64,000 nucleotides of DNA from SIRX01 sp965214475. Lineage in GTDB: Bacteria > Actinomycetota > Rubrobacteria > Rubrobacterales > Rubrobacteraceae. A program made the position numbers and the translations under genes. Below the pieces are notes generated by a model. The model was not told the DNA's origin. It ran no database searches and worked only from the letters and a program-made list of their open reading frames with translations. Positions within the stretch are counted from its first letter, which is position 1. The number at the start of each line of letters is the position of its first letter. Positions 41,690 through 50,406 of this stretch are shown here, piece by piece. The stretch spans positions 2,728,001 to 2,792,000 of the forward strand of contig OZ243953.1 of NCBI GenBank assembly GCA_965214475.1, read 5' to 3'.

Positions 41690-42228
41690 TGGCAAGATGC
41701 CTGACGCTCAACGCCAGTTACGAGCCTGTGGCCCTGGTGCCGATCAAACGGGCTATCGTCCTCGTTGTCTCTGAAAAGGCTGAGATCGTGGAGGCCAACC
41801 TGGACCTCAAGATCCGTTCTGAGAAAGCCGAGTATCCTTATCCGCTCGTCATCCGCCTCGTCCGTTACGTCGAGATACCCCGTCGCCTGCGACGCCACGT
41901 AACCAATACGATCCTCTTTGCCCGTGACAACTACCGGTGTCAGTATTGCTCCAAACATCGGGATGACCTGAACCGTCGCGACTGCCTGACTCGGGACCAC
42001 GTCAAGCCCGTATCACGGGGCGGCGGCAATACCTGGGACAACGTCGTTACCGCTTGTACCAAGTGCAACGCTCGCAAGGGCAACCGGCTGCCGATGGAGT
42101 GTGGAATGTACCCTAAGACCACGCCGAAGGAGCCGCGCTACGTGGTGATGGTCTGGTACTCGCGGGGCCTGAACGAGACGCAGCGTCGATACGTCGAACA
42201 GTTCTACGGCGAGGCCTCACTGGCATAA
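41689..42228 (+). CDS. HNH endonuclease family protein
   Basis: A 179-residue protein with an N-terminal region LTLNASYEPVALVPIKRAIVL typical of a widespread actinobacterial and cyanobacterial HNH family. The zinc-binding HNH core is CQYCSKH...DHVKPVSRGGGNTWDNVVTACTKCNARKGN, with the conserved H, N and H-like positions and two C-x2-C pairs. Such proteins are metal-dependent nucleases of uncertain cellular role, often single genes not linked to restriction systems. The start is GTG 41689, giving MARCLTLNASYEP. It appears to be expressed as a leaderless mRNA from TAGAAT at 41677-41682. No modification methylase or mobile element lies beside it. Confidence 0.9.
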   Translation: MARCLTLNASYEPVALVPIKRAIVLVVSEKAEIVEANLDLKIRSEKAEYPYPLVIRLVRYVEIPRRLRRHVTNTILFARDNYRCQYCSKHRDDLNRRDCLTRDHVKPVSRGGGNTWDNVVTACTKCNARKGNRLPMECGMYPKTTPKEPRYVVMVWYSRGLNETQRRYVEQFYGEASLA

Positions 42229-42269
42229 AGTCACCCCTGGCGATTTTTAGCCGGTTTTTCGAGATCCCT

Positions 42270-42278
42270 TGCTATAAT
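42270..42278 (+). promoter_or_regulatory. Extended -10 promoter of the moxR operon
   Basis: TGC-TATAAT (42270-42278) is a perfect extended -10. The expected start of transcription is near 42285, 28 bases before the TTG start of the MoxR gene. No convincing -35 is present, as is common with extended -10 promoters. Confidence 0.65.
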
Positions 42279-42312
42279 AATTCTCCGTTATCCGGCAACC
42301 GGCAGGGTTTTA

Positions 42313-43281
42313 TTGGAATACAACGACTTCGCCAACGGTATAGAGAAGGTCGTCGCAAACGTCGAGCGTGCCGTATCGGGCAAGCACGAGGAGATCTTTG
42401 GTGCGGTACTCGCGCTCGTGGCCGGGGGACACGTACTTATCGAAGACGTACCCGGGGTTGGCAAGACCCTGCTGGCGAAGTCGCTCGCCCGGTCCATAAA
42501 GGCGGAGTTCCGGCGGATACAGTTCACCCCGGATCTCTTGCCTGCCGATGTAACGGGTTTGAATATCTACAACCAGGCTAACCGGGACTTCGAGTTCTGG
42601 GCGGGGCCGGTCTTTGCTAACGTGGTGTTGGCCGATGAGATCAACCGCGCCAGCCCCAAGACCCAGAGCGCGCTCCTCGAAGCGATGGAGGAAGGCTCGG
42701 TTACGGTAGACGGCGACACGCGGATGCTCCCCCAGCCTTTCGGCGTGCTCGCCACCCAGAACCCGGTCGAGCACGAGGGGACCTATCCGCTGCCGCACGC
42801 GGAATTGGACCGATTTATGATCCGGATGGAGATAGGCTATCCAGACGAGGATGCGGAGATGAGCCTTTTGAAGCTCTCCCGAGACCCGACCGCCGACCTG
42901 GAACCGGTGGTTAGCCTGGAGGAGTTTCTAGAGATGCGGCGACTCGCCTGGAAAGTCCACGCGAGCGAGGCCGTTCTGCGCTACGTAGTCTCTGTAACCT
43001 CGGCGACCCGGGGACGGGAAGATATTTACTTGGGCGCCTCTCCCCGGGCGAGCCGGATGCTACTAGCCGCCGCAAAGGCCAGCGCCGCCGCCAGTGGACG
43101 CTCCTACTGTATCCCCGACGACGTAAAGAACCTGGCGCCGGCGGTGCTGGGACACCGGATCATACCCTCCGCCGAAGTCCGGCAGGCTGAATCGACGAAC
43201 GGCTCTACGGGTCCCGGTGGCATTACAGCCAACATCGTGCGCGAGATACTGGGCACCGTTCCAGTCACCGAGGCAGTGTAG
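42313..43281 (+). CDS. MoxR-type AAA+ ATPase
   Basis: A 322-residue AAA+ protein. Walker A is EDVPGVGKTLLAKSLA (~37-52), Walker B VVLADEINRASPKTQSALLE, then VDGDTRMLPQPFGVLATQNP (sensor I) and GASPRASRMLLAAAKA (sensor II arginine). MoxR ATPases act as chaperones that mature or activate partner proteins, typically ones encoded with DUF58/VWA genes. This gene heads such an operon, with DUF58 2 bp downstream and a transglutaminase-like protein after it. The frame starts at TTG 42313 behind a weak GGCAGGG site. The promoter is a perfect extended -10. Confidence 0.93.
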   Translation: MEYNDFANGIEKVVANVERAVSGKHEEIFGAVLALVAGGHVLIEDVPGVGKTLLAKSLARSIKAEFRRIQFTPDLLPADVTGLNIYNQANRDFEFWAGPVFANVVLADEINRASPKTQSALLEAMEEGSVTVDGDTRMLPQPFGVLATQNPVEHEGTYPLPHAELDRFMIRMEIGYPDEDAEMSLLKLSRDPTADLEPVVSLEEFLEMRRLAWKVHASEAVLRYVVSVTSATRGREDIYLGASPRASRMLLAAAKASAAASGRSYCIPDDVKNLAPAVLGHRIIPSAEVRQAESTNGSTGPGGITANIVREILGTVPVTEAV

Positions 43282-43283
43282 TC

Positions 43284-44561
43284 GTGGGCCGGGGACGCTC
43301 TCCTTCCCAACAGCGTTCTTCGCGCCGCGTCTCCAGAATCTCCATCCGCCCCACGGCCCGCGGATGGCAGGCTATCATCTTCGGGGTGCTGATGATGTTC
43401 GTGGCCCGCATGATCGGGACTACCCAGTTCTATCAACTCGGCTATATTCTGCTGGGCCTTGTTTTGTCGGCGCTCGTCCTAGGTCTCCTGGGCTCGCGGG
43501 GCATCGAGTTCTCCCGAAACCTGCCGGCCGGTATCCGATTCACCGTCGGCAAGCCCGCCCGGATAGACTTACTACTATCGAACAGCTCCCGCTTCGGGAC
43601 CTCCGAAGTGGAGGTTGTCGACCAGCTGCCAAAGCCGCAGAGTTTCGAAGTTCCGACCTTGTGGGGCGGCGGGGGAGATGTGGTGGAGGTCCCCGTTACT
43701 TTCGGGCACCGGGGGCTCTACGAACTCGGACCGGCAGAGGTTCGGGTGTCGGAGCCTTTTCGGCTGCTGCAGTTCGTTCGCAAGTTTCGGGATCGCACGG
43801 AGGCTGTAGTTTATCCGGAAGTTCATGAGCTTTCGGGTTTCTCTCTGGGGAGCGGCAACACCGAGGATGGGTCTCGCGGGTCTCTCGGCCAACGGGGGGA
43901 AGAGTTCGCGGGCCTGCGAGAGTACCGGCGGGGCGACGATCGTCGGCACATCCATTGGAAGAGTGTGGCCCGTACCGGGCAGTTGTTCGTCAAAGAGTTC
44001 GTCTTGCAGGCTCCGCGGCGTTACACGGTGGCCCTGGACCTGCGGCGAGGGGGGCTTCGGGTCCCGGAGAGCGAAGTAGAGGACGCCATCTCGGTGGCGG
44101 CCTCGGTGCTGACGCACCTGAAAGATGAGGGGCTGCCGTTCCGGCTAGTCTGCACCGACCGGGAGCGGGCCACTACAGAGTTCGGCTCGGACGAGAAGTC
44201 TTACTGGACTGCGATGCGACTTTTGGCCACGGTGAAAGCCGGAGGGGACATGGAGTTGGGCGTGTCGGTGCTGGACGAACGCAGGCGGCTCGGTGAGGGG
44301 GTGGTCATGATCTCGCGTACGATCGAAGACTCGCTACCTTACACCGTCCGCAAGATACGGGGTGCGGGACTCTCGGTGGTTGTCGTGGCGCTCGCGACGC
44401 ACACCTACCGTCTCGGTGGAACCGGAGAGCGAACGCGGATGGCAGAGGCCGAGTTCTTACAGGACCTGGCCCGGCTGGAATCCGCCGGGGCGGCGGTGCG
44501 GGCCGTTCGGCACCCCGAAGGCGTAGCCGGGCTCGCCGGGCGAGATAGGGCGACCGGGTGA
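43284..44561 (+). CDS. DUF58 domain protein with two membrane helices
   Basis: A 425-residue protein. A basic N-terminus precedes two close membrane helices (~28-47 and ~52-72), then a beta-rich segment (~75-190). The DUF58 core follows with FAGLREYRRGDDRRHIHWKS (~205-225) and a VWA-like region (YTVALDLRRGG). DUF58 proteins are the usual partners of MoxR ATPases and are thought to work in envelope assembly or polysaccharide/peptidoglycan modification. The function is not established. It starts at GTG 43284, 2 bp after the moxR stop, and its stop overlaps the next gene's start (GTGA), so all three are co-translated. Confidence 0.9.
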   Translation: MGRGRSPSQQRSSRRVSRISIRPTARGWQAIIFGVLMMFVARMIGTTQFYQLGYILLGLVLSALVLGLLGSRGIEFSRNLPAGIRFTVGKPARIDLLLSNSSRFGTSEVEVVDQLPKPQSFEVPTLWGGGGDVVEVPVTFGHRGLYELGPAEVRVSEPFRLLQFVRKFRDRTEAVVYPEVHELSGFSLGSGNTEDGSRGSLGQRGEEFAGLREYRRGDDRRHIHWKSVARTGQLFVKEFVLQAPRRYTVALDLRRGGLRVPESEVEDAISVAASVLTHLKDEGLPFRLVCTDRERATTEFGSDEKSYWTAMRLLATVKAGGDMELGVSVLDERRRLGEGVVMISRTIEDSLPYTVRKIRGAGLSVVVVALATHTYRLGGTGERTRMAEAEFLQDLARLESAGAAVRAVRHPEGVAGLAGRDRATG

Positions 44562-46786
44562 TGGGTGGCGTTTGGGTTAGAGTCTGGTTGTATCTGGCGG
44601 TGCTGGCTACCGGGTTGGCCTTTAGTGTGGTTTTTACCGGAGAAGTGGCCGGTGTTTCATCCTACGACGCGCCGGGCCGGGCTTTCGGCATTATGCTCGG
44701 AGCATCGCTCATGGCTATTGCGGTAGGTTCGGCGGGTAAATACAGGTTTGTCCTGATCCCCCCGGCTACCATCTTGTATACGATGCTCGTCGTCTATGGG
44801 TTTCCGCCGGTTACGCTCTCCGGTTGGCGGTCGCTGTTTTTGGAGGTTGGGGCCGACGTCTACGCGGCCGGCAACATCATGTATCTGGAGCCGGTGCCCT
44901 ACGATATCTTCCCCGGTCTCCTCTTGCTCATGGTCCCGCTGGTCATGGTGTTGGCCGCCTTCTCGACCTCGCTGACCCTCTACGAGCGAAGCCCGGTCGT
45001 CTCGGTCGTTATATTGGGGGTGACCATCGCGATCATCAGCACCTCCAGCTTCGAGACGGGAATCGGCCTGTACTTCTCCGTTTTTCTCGTCTCCGCCGTA
45101 GCCTTGCTGCTCGGAGTGGGATCCGGCGAAGAAACCGTTGGTCCTCCGGGGCCGGGGCGTCCGGCCGTTATAGCCGGGACGGTGGCAGTTCTTCTCGTGC
45201 TCGTGCTGCCCCGTCTGCCGTACTCTGATCTCACGGTGACCCCGGGGCTCGTAGATTGGACTAACGTCGGTAGCTGGGGTACTTCCCGCCTGGAGACCCA
45301 GGCCGACGTGGGAGACTACCTGAATAGCGGCCGGGACACGACACTCTTCAAAGTACGCAGCCAGGAGCCGCTCCAGTGGCGTGGTGGAACCCTCGACTAC
45401 TTCAACGGCGTCCGGTGGTCGGATACCACGGGCCCCGGAGAAGAATACGGGGAGGAGATAGCTCCCGGCATCGAGGCCAGCACCGTGTGGCAAGAGGTCG
45501 AAATACTAAACTCCCGCACGACCCTCGTATTTGGGGGATACAAGATCCTCCAGACCGATCTGGACGAGGCCAGGCAGAACTCTGACGGCTCGTGGTCCGT
45601 AGATGAGCCGCTCGAATTCGGCAGCGAATACACCATTATCTCCGAGGTACCACAGCCCACGGAAGATCAACTACGAAATACGGGCACGAACTACCCGGCC
45701 GACGTGAGGGAAAAATTCCTTCAGAAACCGAAAGATATGCCCCAGGAAGTATCGGAGACTGCACAGAGGATTCAAAGTCGCTACAACACCGACAACGCCT
45801 ACAGCACGGCCCGGGCCATAGAGCAGTACTTACGGCTGGACGGCGGCTTTACCTACAACCTCGACGCCGACTACCGTCGGGCGGACCGGGCTATAGAAAA
45901 GTTCTTGGGCGAAGACGGGGACAAAGAAGGTTTCTGCACCCAGTTCGCGACCTCTATGGCCCTGATCTCCCGGGACCTGGGTATACCTTCCAGGGTTGTA
46001 TACGGGTCCACAGAGGGAGAAGCCGGTGACGGTCCCGGTGAGTACATAGTGCGGGGAGCCAATATGCACACCTGGGTGGAGCTCTACTTCCCCGGCGTCG
46101 GTTGGTACTCGTTCGACCCGACTCCCGGCTTCTCCCTGCCGAACACCATGCAGGCCAACGCCCCGCCCCCCCAGACTCCGGTCGCCCAGGATGACCTCCG
46201 CATGCAGGGGCCCGCTGCCTTGGGGGGATCGGACGCCGAAGACCAGCCGGTTTTAGATAGAGAGCAGAGGGAAACCGAAGCTCCCGCCACCACACAGAAT
46301 CAGATGCCGGAACTATGGCCTTTCCTGATACCAATCCCTATCGTGTTGCTCTTCATACCGCTCATCAAGCGGACTCTCCTGGCCCGGGGAAGACCCGAAG
46401 ATTTTTATCGTGACCTTACCGGGCGGCTGCGGGATATTCTGGGACCGGGAAGAGGCTATATCGCAGACTCGCCGGCCCTCACCCCGACCGAGCGGTTGAT
46501 ATTGCTTTCCGGGGCCGTCGGCCTTCAGGAAGAACGCTTTAGAGACTTCGCCCGTGCCTACTCGGATCACCTCTATTCTCCTGAGCCCGAAGGGGACGTG
46601 GCGCATGCCTATCGGTGTGTTCGGCGGGAGTTGGATGGCTTGCCACTCTGGCGACGGATTCTCGGGGCGGTGAACCCAGGTTCTTTGGTGGCGCGGTCGA
46701 AAAGTGGTTTGGCATCCGCCGGAAATCGGGCGCGCAAAGCTTTACGGGGCGCGGGGCAGAGGGCCCGGCTGAGAATAAAGCGTTGA
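44558..46786 (+). CDS. TgpA-type membrane transglutaminase-like protein
   Basis: 742 residues. About six N-terminal helices (residues ~5-210) are followed by an external domain with the transglutaminase-like cysteine protease core (~420-530). The triad is visible as Cys in KEGFCTQFATSMALIS, His in ANMHTWVELYFPG and Asp in WYSFDPTPGF. A proline/glutamine-rich stretch, a further helix (~585-605) and a DUF4129-like C-terminal cytoplasmic region ending in basic residues complete it. This is the standard third partner of MoxR-DUF58 operons. It probably acts on a cell-envelope protein or peptide. It starts at GTG 44558 or the ATG at 44561. The promoter of the following Fe-S carrier gene overlaps its stop. 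Confidence 0.9.
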   Translation: MMGGVWVRVWLYLAVLATGLAFSVVFTGEVAGVSSYDAPGRAFGIMLGASLMAIAVGSAGKYRFVLIPPATILYTMLVVYGFPPVTLSGWRSLFLEVGADVYAAGNIMYLEPVPYDIFPGLLLLMVPLVMVLAAFSTSLTLYERSPVVSVVILGVTIAIISTSSFETGIGLYFSVFLVSAVALLLGVGSGEETVGPPGPGRPAVIAGTVAVLLVLVLPRLPYSDLTVTPGLVDWTNVGSWGTSRLETQADVGDYLNSGRDTTLFKVRSQEPLQWRGGTLDYFNGVRWSDTTGPGEEYGEEIAPGIEASTVWQEVEILNSRTTLVFGGYKILQTDLDEARQNSDGSWSVDEPLEFGSEYTIISEVPQPTEDQLRNTGTNYPADVREKFLQKPKDMPQEVSETAQRIQSRYNTDNAYSTARAIEQYLRLDGGFTYNLDADYRRADRAIEKFLGEDGDKEGFCTQFATSMALISRDLGIPSRVVYGSTEGEAGDGPGEYIVRGANMHTWVELYFPGVGWYSFDPTPGFSLPNTMQANAPPPQTPVAQDDLRMQGPAALGGSDAEDQPVLDREQRETEAPATTQNQMPELWPFLIPIPIVLLFIPLIKRTLLARGRPEDFYRDLTGRLRDILGPGRGYIADSPALTPTERLILLSGAVGLQEERFRDFARAYSDHLYSPEPEGDVAHAYRCVRRELDGLPLWRRILGAVNPGSLVARSKSGLASAGNRARKALRGAGQRARLRIKR

Positions 46787-46810
46787 ACTCGGTAGGGTGT
46801 GGTGTAATAA
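46783..46810 (+). promoter_or_regulatory. Promoter of the A-type Fe-S carrier gene
   Basis: TTGAAC (46783-46788) and TAATAA (46805-46810) are 16 bp apart (17 bp if AATAAT is used). The -35 overlaps the stop codon of the transglutaminase gene. The expected transcription start is near 46817, giving a leader of about 38 bases. Confidence 0.6.
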
Positions 46811-46854
46811 TCCTTGTATCTAAAAAGATAACTACAGCATTTTCGGAGGTGCTG

Positions 46855-47199
46855 ATGGACCAGAAACAGGCAACGATCATATCATTGACCGATAACGCGG
46901 CCGATAAAGTCAAGACGCTCATGGAGCAGGAGGGCGAAGAGGATCTCGCGCTCCGCATCGGTGTCCGTCCCGGTGGCTGCTCGGGTTTCCAGTACTCCAT
47001 CTACTTCGATGACGAGGTCGAAGACGATGACGAAGTTATCGAGGACAAGGGCGTCAGGGTCGTTATAGACGCCATGAGCGTCCCATACATCATGGGTAGC
47101 GAGTTCGACTACGTGGACGGCCTCCAGGGCGCGGGCTTCGCCGTCAACAACCCGAACGTACAGGGTGGTTGCGGCTGCGGTAGTTCCTTTACCTGCTAA
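46855..47199 (+). CDS. A-type iron-sulfur carrier (HesB/IscA/ErpA family)
   Basis: A 114-residue carrier. The three invariant cysteines are present: GGCSGFQYSI in the middle and CGCGSSFTC near the end (C-x-C pattern). LTDNAADKVKTLM at the start is the family's N-terminal helix. It binds a Fe-S cluster or iron and delivers it to apo-proteins in the cytoplasm. The ATG 46855 was chosen because GGAGG (46845-46849) lies 5 bases upstream. The longer frame from 46615 runs through the transglutaminase gene. It has its own promoter and terminator, so it is monocistronic. Whether it corresponds to ErpA, IscA or SufA cannot be decided from sequence. Confidence 0.95.
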   Translation: MDQKQATIISLTDNAADKVKTLMEQEGEEDLALRIGVRPGGCSGFQYSIYFDDEVEDDDEVIEDKGVRVVIDAMSVPYIMGSEFDYVDGLQGAGFAVNNPNVQGGCGCGSSFTC

Positions 47200-47221
47200 A
47201 GAAATTCTTCAGAACACAGAG

Positions 47222-47254
47222 AAGCCCGGGGCTCTACGGCTCCGGGCTTTTTCT
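47222..47254 (+). terminator. Terminator of the Fe-S carrier gene
   Basis: AAGCCCGG (47222-47229) pairs with CCGGGCTT (47242-47249), extended inward by a G-T pair and GC/GC pairs, with a tctacg loop and a run of five Ts, 23 bp after the stop. Confidence 0.88.
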
Positions 47255-47338
47255 TTATCTTGTAGAGCCCGCCGCGACAAGATGTCTGCCCATCTTGCAA
47301 CACGAACAGATCATCCGGCATCATAGGATCGTGAAATC

Positions 47339-47927
47339 TTGCGCGATACCGAGCAAAACCCCGTGACGGACACTGGGGATCAAGACGTGTGGGTCGACTG
47401 CGGCCGCTGTGTAGTTCGCTCCTGGAGAGAGGGCGATGAGCCCTCGATCGTCCATCACGCCGACAACTACGAAGTCTGGCGGCGTATGTGGGATAGCTTT
47501 CCGCGTCCCTACACCCACGAAGATGCCGAGCAGTGGATCTCTTTCACCCGGCAAAACCCGCAGACGCATTTCGCAATAGAGGTCCATGGAGAGGCTGTCG
47601 GCGGCATCGGGCTTGAGTTAGGAAACGACATCGAACATCGGTCGGCGGAGATCGGTTACTGGCTCAGAGAAGACTTCTGGGGTAGGGGTATCGTCACGGC
47701 CGCCGTAACAGACCTGACAAGATACGGATTCGAAACGTTCGACCTCACGCGCATCTTCGCTGTTCCATTTCGCGAGCAGTTCCGCCTCGATACGCGTTCT
47801 GGAGAAATGCGGCTACGTCCGGGAAGGGATCATGCGCCGGAATGCGACTAAAGAAGGCGAAGTGCTCGACCAGATCCTCTACGCCCTGACGGATCAAGAC
47901 CCGGTGCGTCCATCGTCCGTAATCTGA
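47339..47927 (+). pseudogene. GNAT (RimJ-type) acetyltransferase with a frameshift
   Basis: Reading from 47339 gives a GNAT N-acetyltransferase with VVRSWREGDEPSIVHHADN, IGYWLREDFWGRGIVTAAV (acetyl-CoA loop) and TRIFAVPF, then nonsense to a stop at 47851. If the C at 47771 is skipped, the normal family ending appears: ASSSASIRVLEKCGYVREGI, MRRNATKEGEVLDQILYALT and a stop at 47925-47927. A single inserted base therefore breaks an otherwise intact ~195-residue enzyme. The likely substrate class is a protein N-terminus or small amine. The ribosome-binding site is weak. It could be a real pseudogene or a base-call error. It stands alone between the Fe-S carrier and the HD-GYP gene. Confidence 0.85.
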
Positions 47928-47984
47928 CCCGGCGGTCCGGGGGGTCGCAGACGAGTTATTTCGACAGAGCTGGTCGTCTGCGGG

Positions 47985-49385
47985 TTAAGCTGCTTGAATT
48001 TCTCCCTCGGAGATCAGGCTCTTCAGGGTGGCGACACTCTCTGGACAGAGCTTGTCTTCGCTCTCTTTGTCCAGGATGGTGAGAGCTTTCTCCAGCGGCA
48101 TGCCAGGCCTGTAGGGGCGGTCCTGGGTAAGGGCGTCGAAGATGTCGGCGACGGTGAGGATTCGGGTGGGGAGGTCGAGATCCTCGGTGGTCAGGCCACG
48201 GGGATATCCGGAGCCGTCTAGTTTCTCGTGGTGGTTGGCGCAACGCTCCACTATGTTTCTAAAAGGGGCCACACGACAAAGGATGTCGCGGCTCAGCTCA
48301 GGATGCTCTTTGACCTTGTCAAATTCCTCCCCGGTGAGGGCGCCGGGCTTATCCAGAATGCGGCTCGAAACTCCGAGCTTACCTATGTCGTGGAGCAGGC
48401 CGGCGCGCATCTGGTCTCGTAGTTCTTCGCCTTCTATTCCCATGCGGCGGCTCATAGCCACGGCCACGTTTGCGACACCCTCAGAATGTTCGTAGGTGAA
48501 CGGGGATTTGGCGTCTATGATCTGGGAGAAGGCGCGGGCCACGAGATCCAGGCGCTCGGGAGTTGCGAGCAGGGTTCGGTCCTCCGGCCCCATGCTGGAG
48601 AGGGAACGTGTGACGTCAGAGCTATCCAGTTGCTCCCAAACGTTGTCTTTTCGGACTTCGTCTAGAAAAACGTCTACTAAATTCGGGTCGAACCATGTGT
48701 TGCGGCGAGCCTTTATCACCGCTTCGGCACGGTCTGGTCCGTGTTTCGAATAGAAGACCTCGGCCGTCTGGGCCAGGTCGCAGATCCGGGCCAGGAGAGG
48801 TATATCTTGGCCCTTGAGGCCGTCGGGATGACCGGCGCCGTCCCAATGCTCATCCAGGTTACGAACCGCCTGGGCCGTATCCTCGGGAAAGCCTATCTGG
48901 CGTGTGATCTCCGCCCCCCGCTCGCACCGGATCTGGATTAGTTGGCGACTCGCTTTCTGTCCTTGGGCGCCAAAGATCAAAGACCTCCGGGTCTTCTTCC
49001 ACAAGCTGCCCCGGGGGTTGACGGCGCGGGCCGCATACAGAAGCGCGTGTGGCAGACTGGTCCAGTTGACCGTCTTGACCTTTCTCTTGACCTCGAAATC
49101 GTTGGCCTCGAACAGCGTTGACATTCTGGAAGCATTGCTCGAACAACCAGCGTCTTTTAAGAGCAGGGCGTAGAAAAGCGCCGAACGCTGCTCTTCATCC
49201 AGCCCGATCCTCTCGCCAATGGCCATTCCGATGTAGCCCGAACGGACTATGTGTCCCTCCGGCTGACCCTCCACGATGTTCAGGGCGAAAGAGAGTGCCG
49301 ACAATACCTCGGAGAACCTGAACGTTTCTCTATCCAGTTTGTACTTCGATCCTTCTATCAAAGTTTCCTCCCGGACGGCGGGCAT
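47985..49385 (-). CDS. Double HD domain protein with C-terminal HD-GYP
   Basis: 466 residues. The C-terminal half (~285-460) is a complete HD-GYP domain with YEHSEGVANVAVAMSR, LLHDIGKLGV, HHEKLDGSGYPRGL and ILTVADIFDALTQDRPYRPG. It is therefore a probable c-di-GMP (or cGAMP-type) phosphodiesterase. The N-terminal half (~25-215) has the same fold pattern in decayed form: EGHIVRSGYIGMAIGERIGL, ALLLKDAGCSS in place of the HD pair and NLDEHWDGAGHPDGLKG in place of HHE-GYP. It may be a regulatory or dimerising pseudo-HD. There is no receiver or membrane segment. It is monocistronic and convergent with the broken GNAT gene. Confidence 0.9.
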   Translation of the reverse strand: MPAVREETLIEGSKYKLDRETFRFSEVLSALSFALNIVEGQPEGHIVRSGYIGMAIGERIGLDEEQRSALFYALLLKDAGCSSNASRMSTLFEANDFEVKRKVKTVNWTSLPHALLYAARAVNPRGSLWKKTRRSLIFGAQGQKASRQLIQIRCERGAEITRQIGFPEDTAQAVRNLDEHWDGAGHPDGLKGQDIPLLARICDLAQTAEVFYSKHGPDRAEAVIKARRNTWFDPNLVDVFLDEVRKDNVWEQLDSSDVTRSLSSMGPEDRTLLATPERLDLVARAFSQIIDAKSPFTYEHSEGVANVAVAMSRRMGIEGEELRDQMRAGLLHDIGKLGVSSRILDKPGALTGEEFDKVKEHPELSRDILCRVAPFRNIVERCANHHEKLDGSGYPRGLTTEDLDLPTRILTVADIFDALTQDRPYRPGMPLEKALTILDKESEDKLCPESVATLKSLISEGEIQAA

Positions 49386-49561
49386 AGTGCTGTGTATCTA
49401 TTGTCGGCCATCCGGAGCAATACTTTAATAGACCGGTACGCGAACTGGCGGCTGCGCACCCTAGCAAGTTCCTTGAACCGCAGGGATTGAATTCTTGCCC
49501 TACCTGTCCAGGGTTACGGTCGCCACCGGCTGGTTCAAAAATCTGTCTCGTTTACGCCAGG

Positions 49562-50355
49562 CTACTTGCCATCGACCTCCGTCTCGACATCCTCCCCGAG
49601 GAAGCACAGGTAGCCTTCGACCTTCTCCGCTTCGGGCAGGGGCTCCGGGTAGAAGAAAGCTATATCCTCGGTGGTCTTACCGTTTACTTCTACCGACCGG
49701 TAAGAGGCGGTTCCCTTGTACGGACATTTGGTTTGGGCGTCGCTCTCCTTGAGCAACTCCGTTTTGACGTCTTCCGGCGGGATGTAGTAGCGCGGAGGCA
49801 GGCCGGTTTCGAAAAGGATCCGGGGCCGGCCGGTCTCCGCCACGGTTTCGTCGCCTATGACGACCTTTACGTGCCGGGAGCTCTCCCGAACGTCTACCCG
49901 ATGGAAGGATCCCGGGGATGGACGGTTATCTCTTCGTTCTCCTCCATCCACCGGTCCATGGCGTCGAAGTAGATGGAGACGTAACCTGAGAGCCACGGTG
50001 ACTGCTCCAGCGGTTCCGGGTATCCCCAAACGGCATTCTCGGCCTCCCGGTCTCCGGCCTTCACCGACCAATAGGCCGCATCGCCCTTGAATGGGCAGTG
50101 GGTCGTGTGATCCGTCTTCTCCAGAATCTTCCAATTTACGTCTTCTTCGGGGAAATAGTAGAGTGGCAGATGCCCGGTCTCGTGGAGCATCTTGGCCCTC
50201 TCGCTGTCGGCGACTACCTCGCCATTCAACGTTGCCCGGACTCGTCTTGGGAAGTCCTCGAAGTACAGGGTGTGGGCCTGTAGTACATTCGTGTCGAAGT
50301 TGAACTGGCCCTTACTCTTCGTGCCGAATGGTCCGCTTCCCACGGTGAGCGCCAT
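49562..50355 (-). pseudogene. Tandem DUF427 protein split by a frameshift
   Basis: The minus strand from ATG 50355 (AAGGAG 5 bases upstream) encodes one DUF427 domain (FPRRVRATLNGEVVADSERA, YYFPEEDVNW, CPFKGDAAYWSV, WGYPEPL) and reaches VHPRDPSIG-stop at about 49894. One base back in frame, the expected continuation appears: FHRVDVRESSRHVKVVIGDE, FETGLPPRYYIPPEDV, CPYKGTASYRSV and FFYPEPLPEAEKVEGYL, to a stop at 49562. VHPRDP-(Y/F)HRVDV is the normal inter-domain linker of two-domain DUF427 proteins, so one base is missing near 49904-49908. The intact product would be about 264 residues. The function of DUF427 is unknown. It may be a real mutation or an error. Confidence 0.85.
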
Positions 50356-50406
50356 CTCGTCTCCTTCTTCGGGGTCTTTAGCCTTCTAGTTTTACCAGAG
50401 GTTGTC

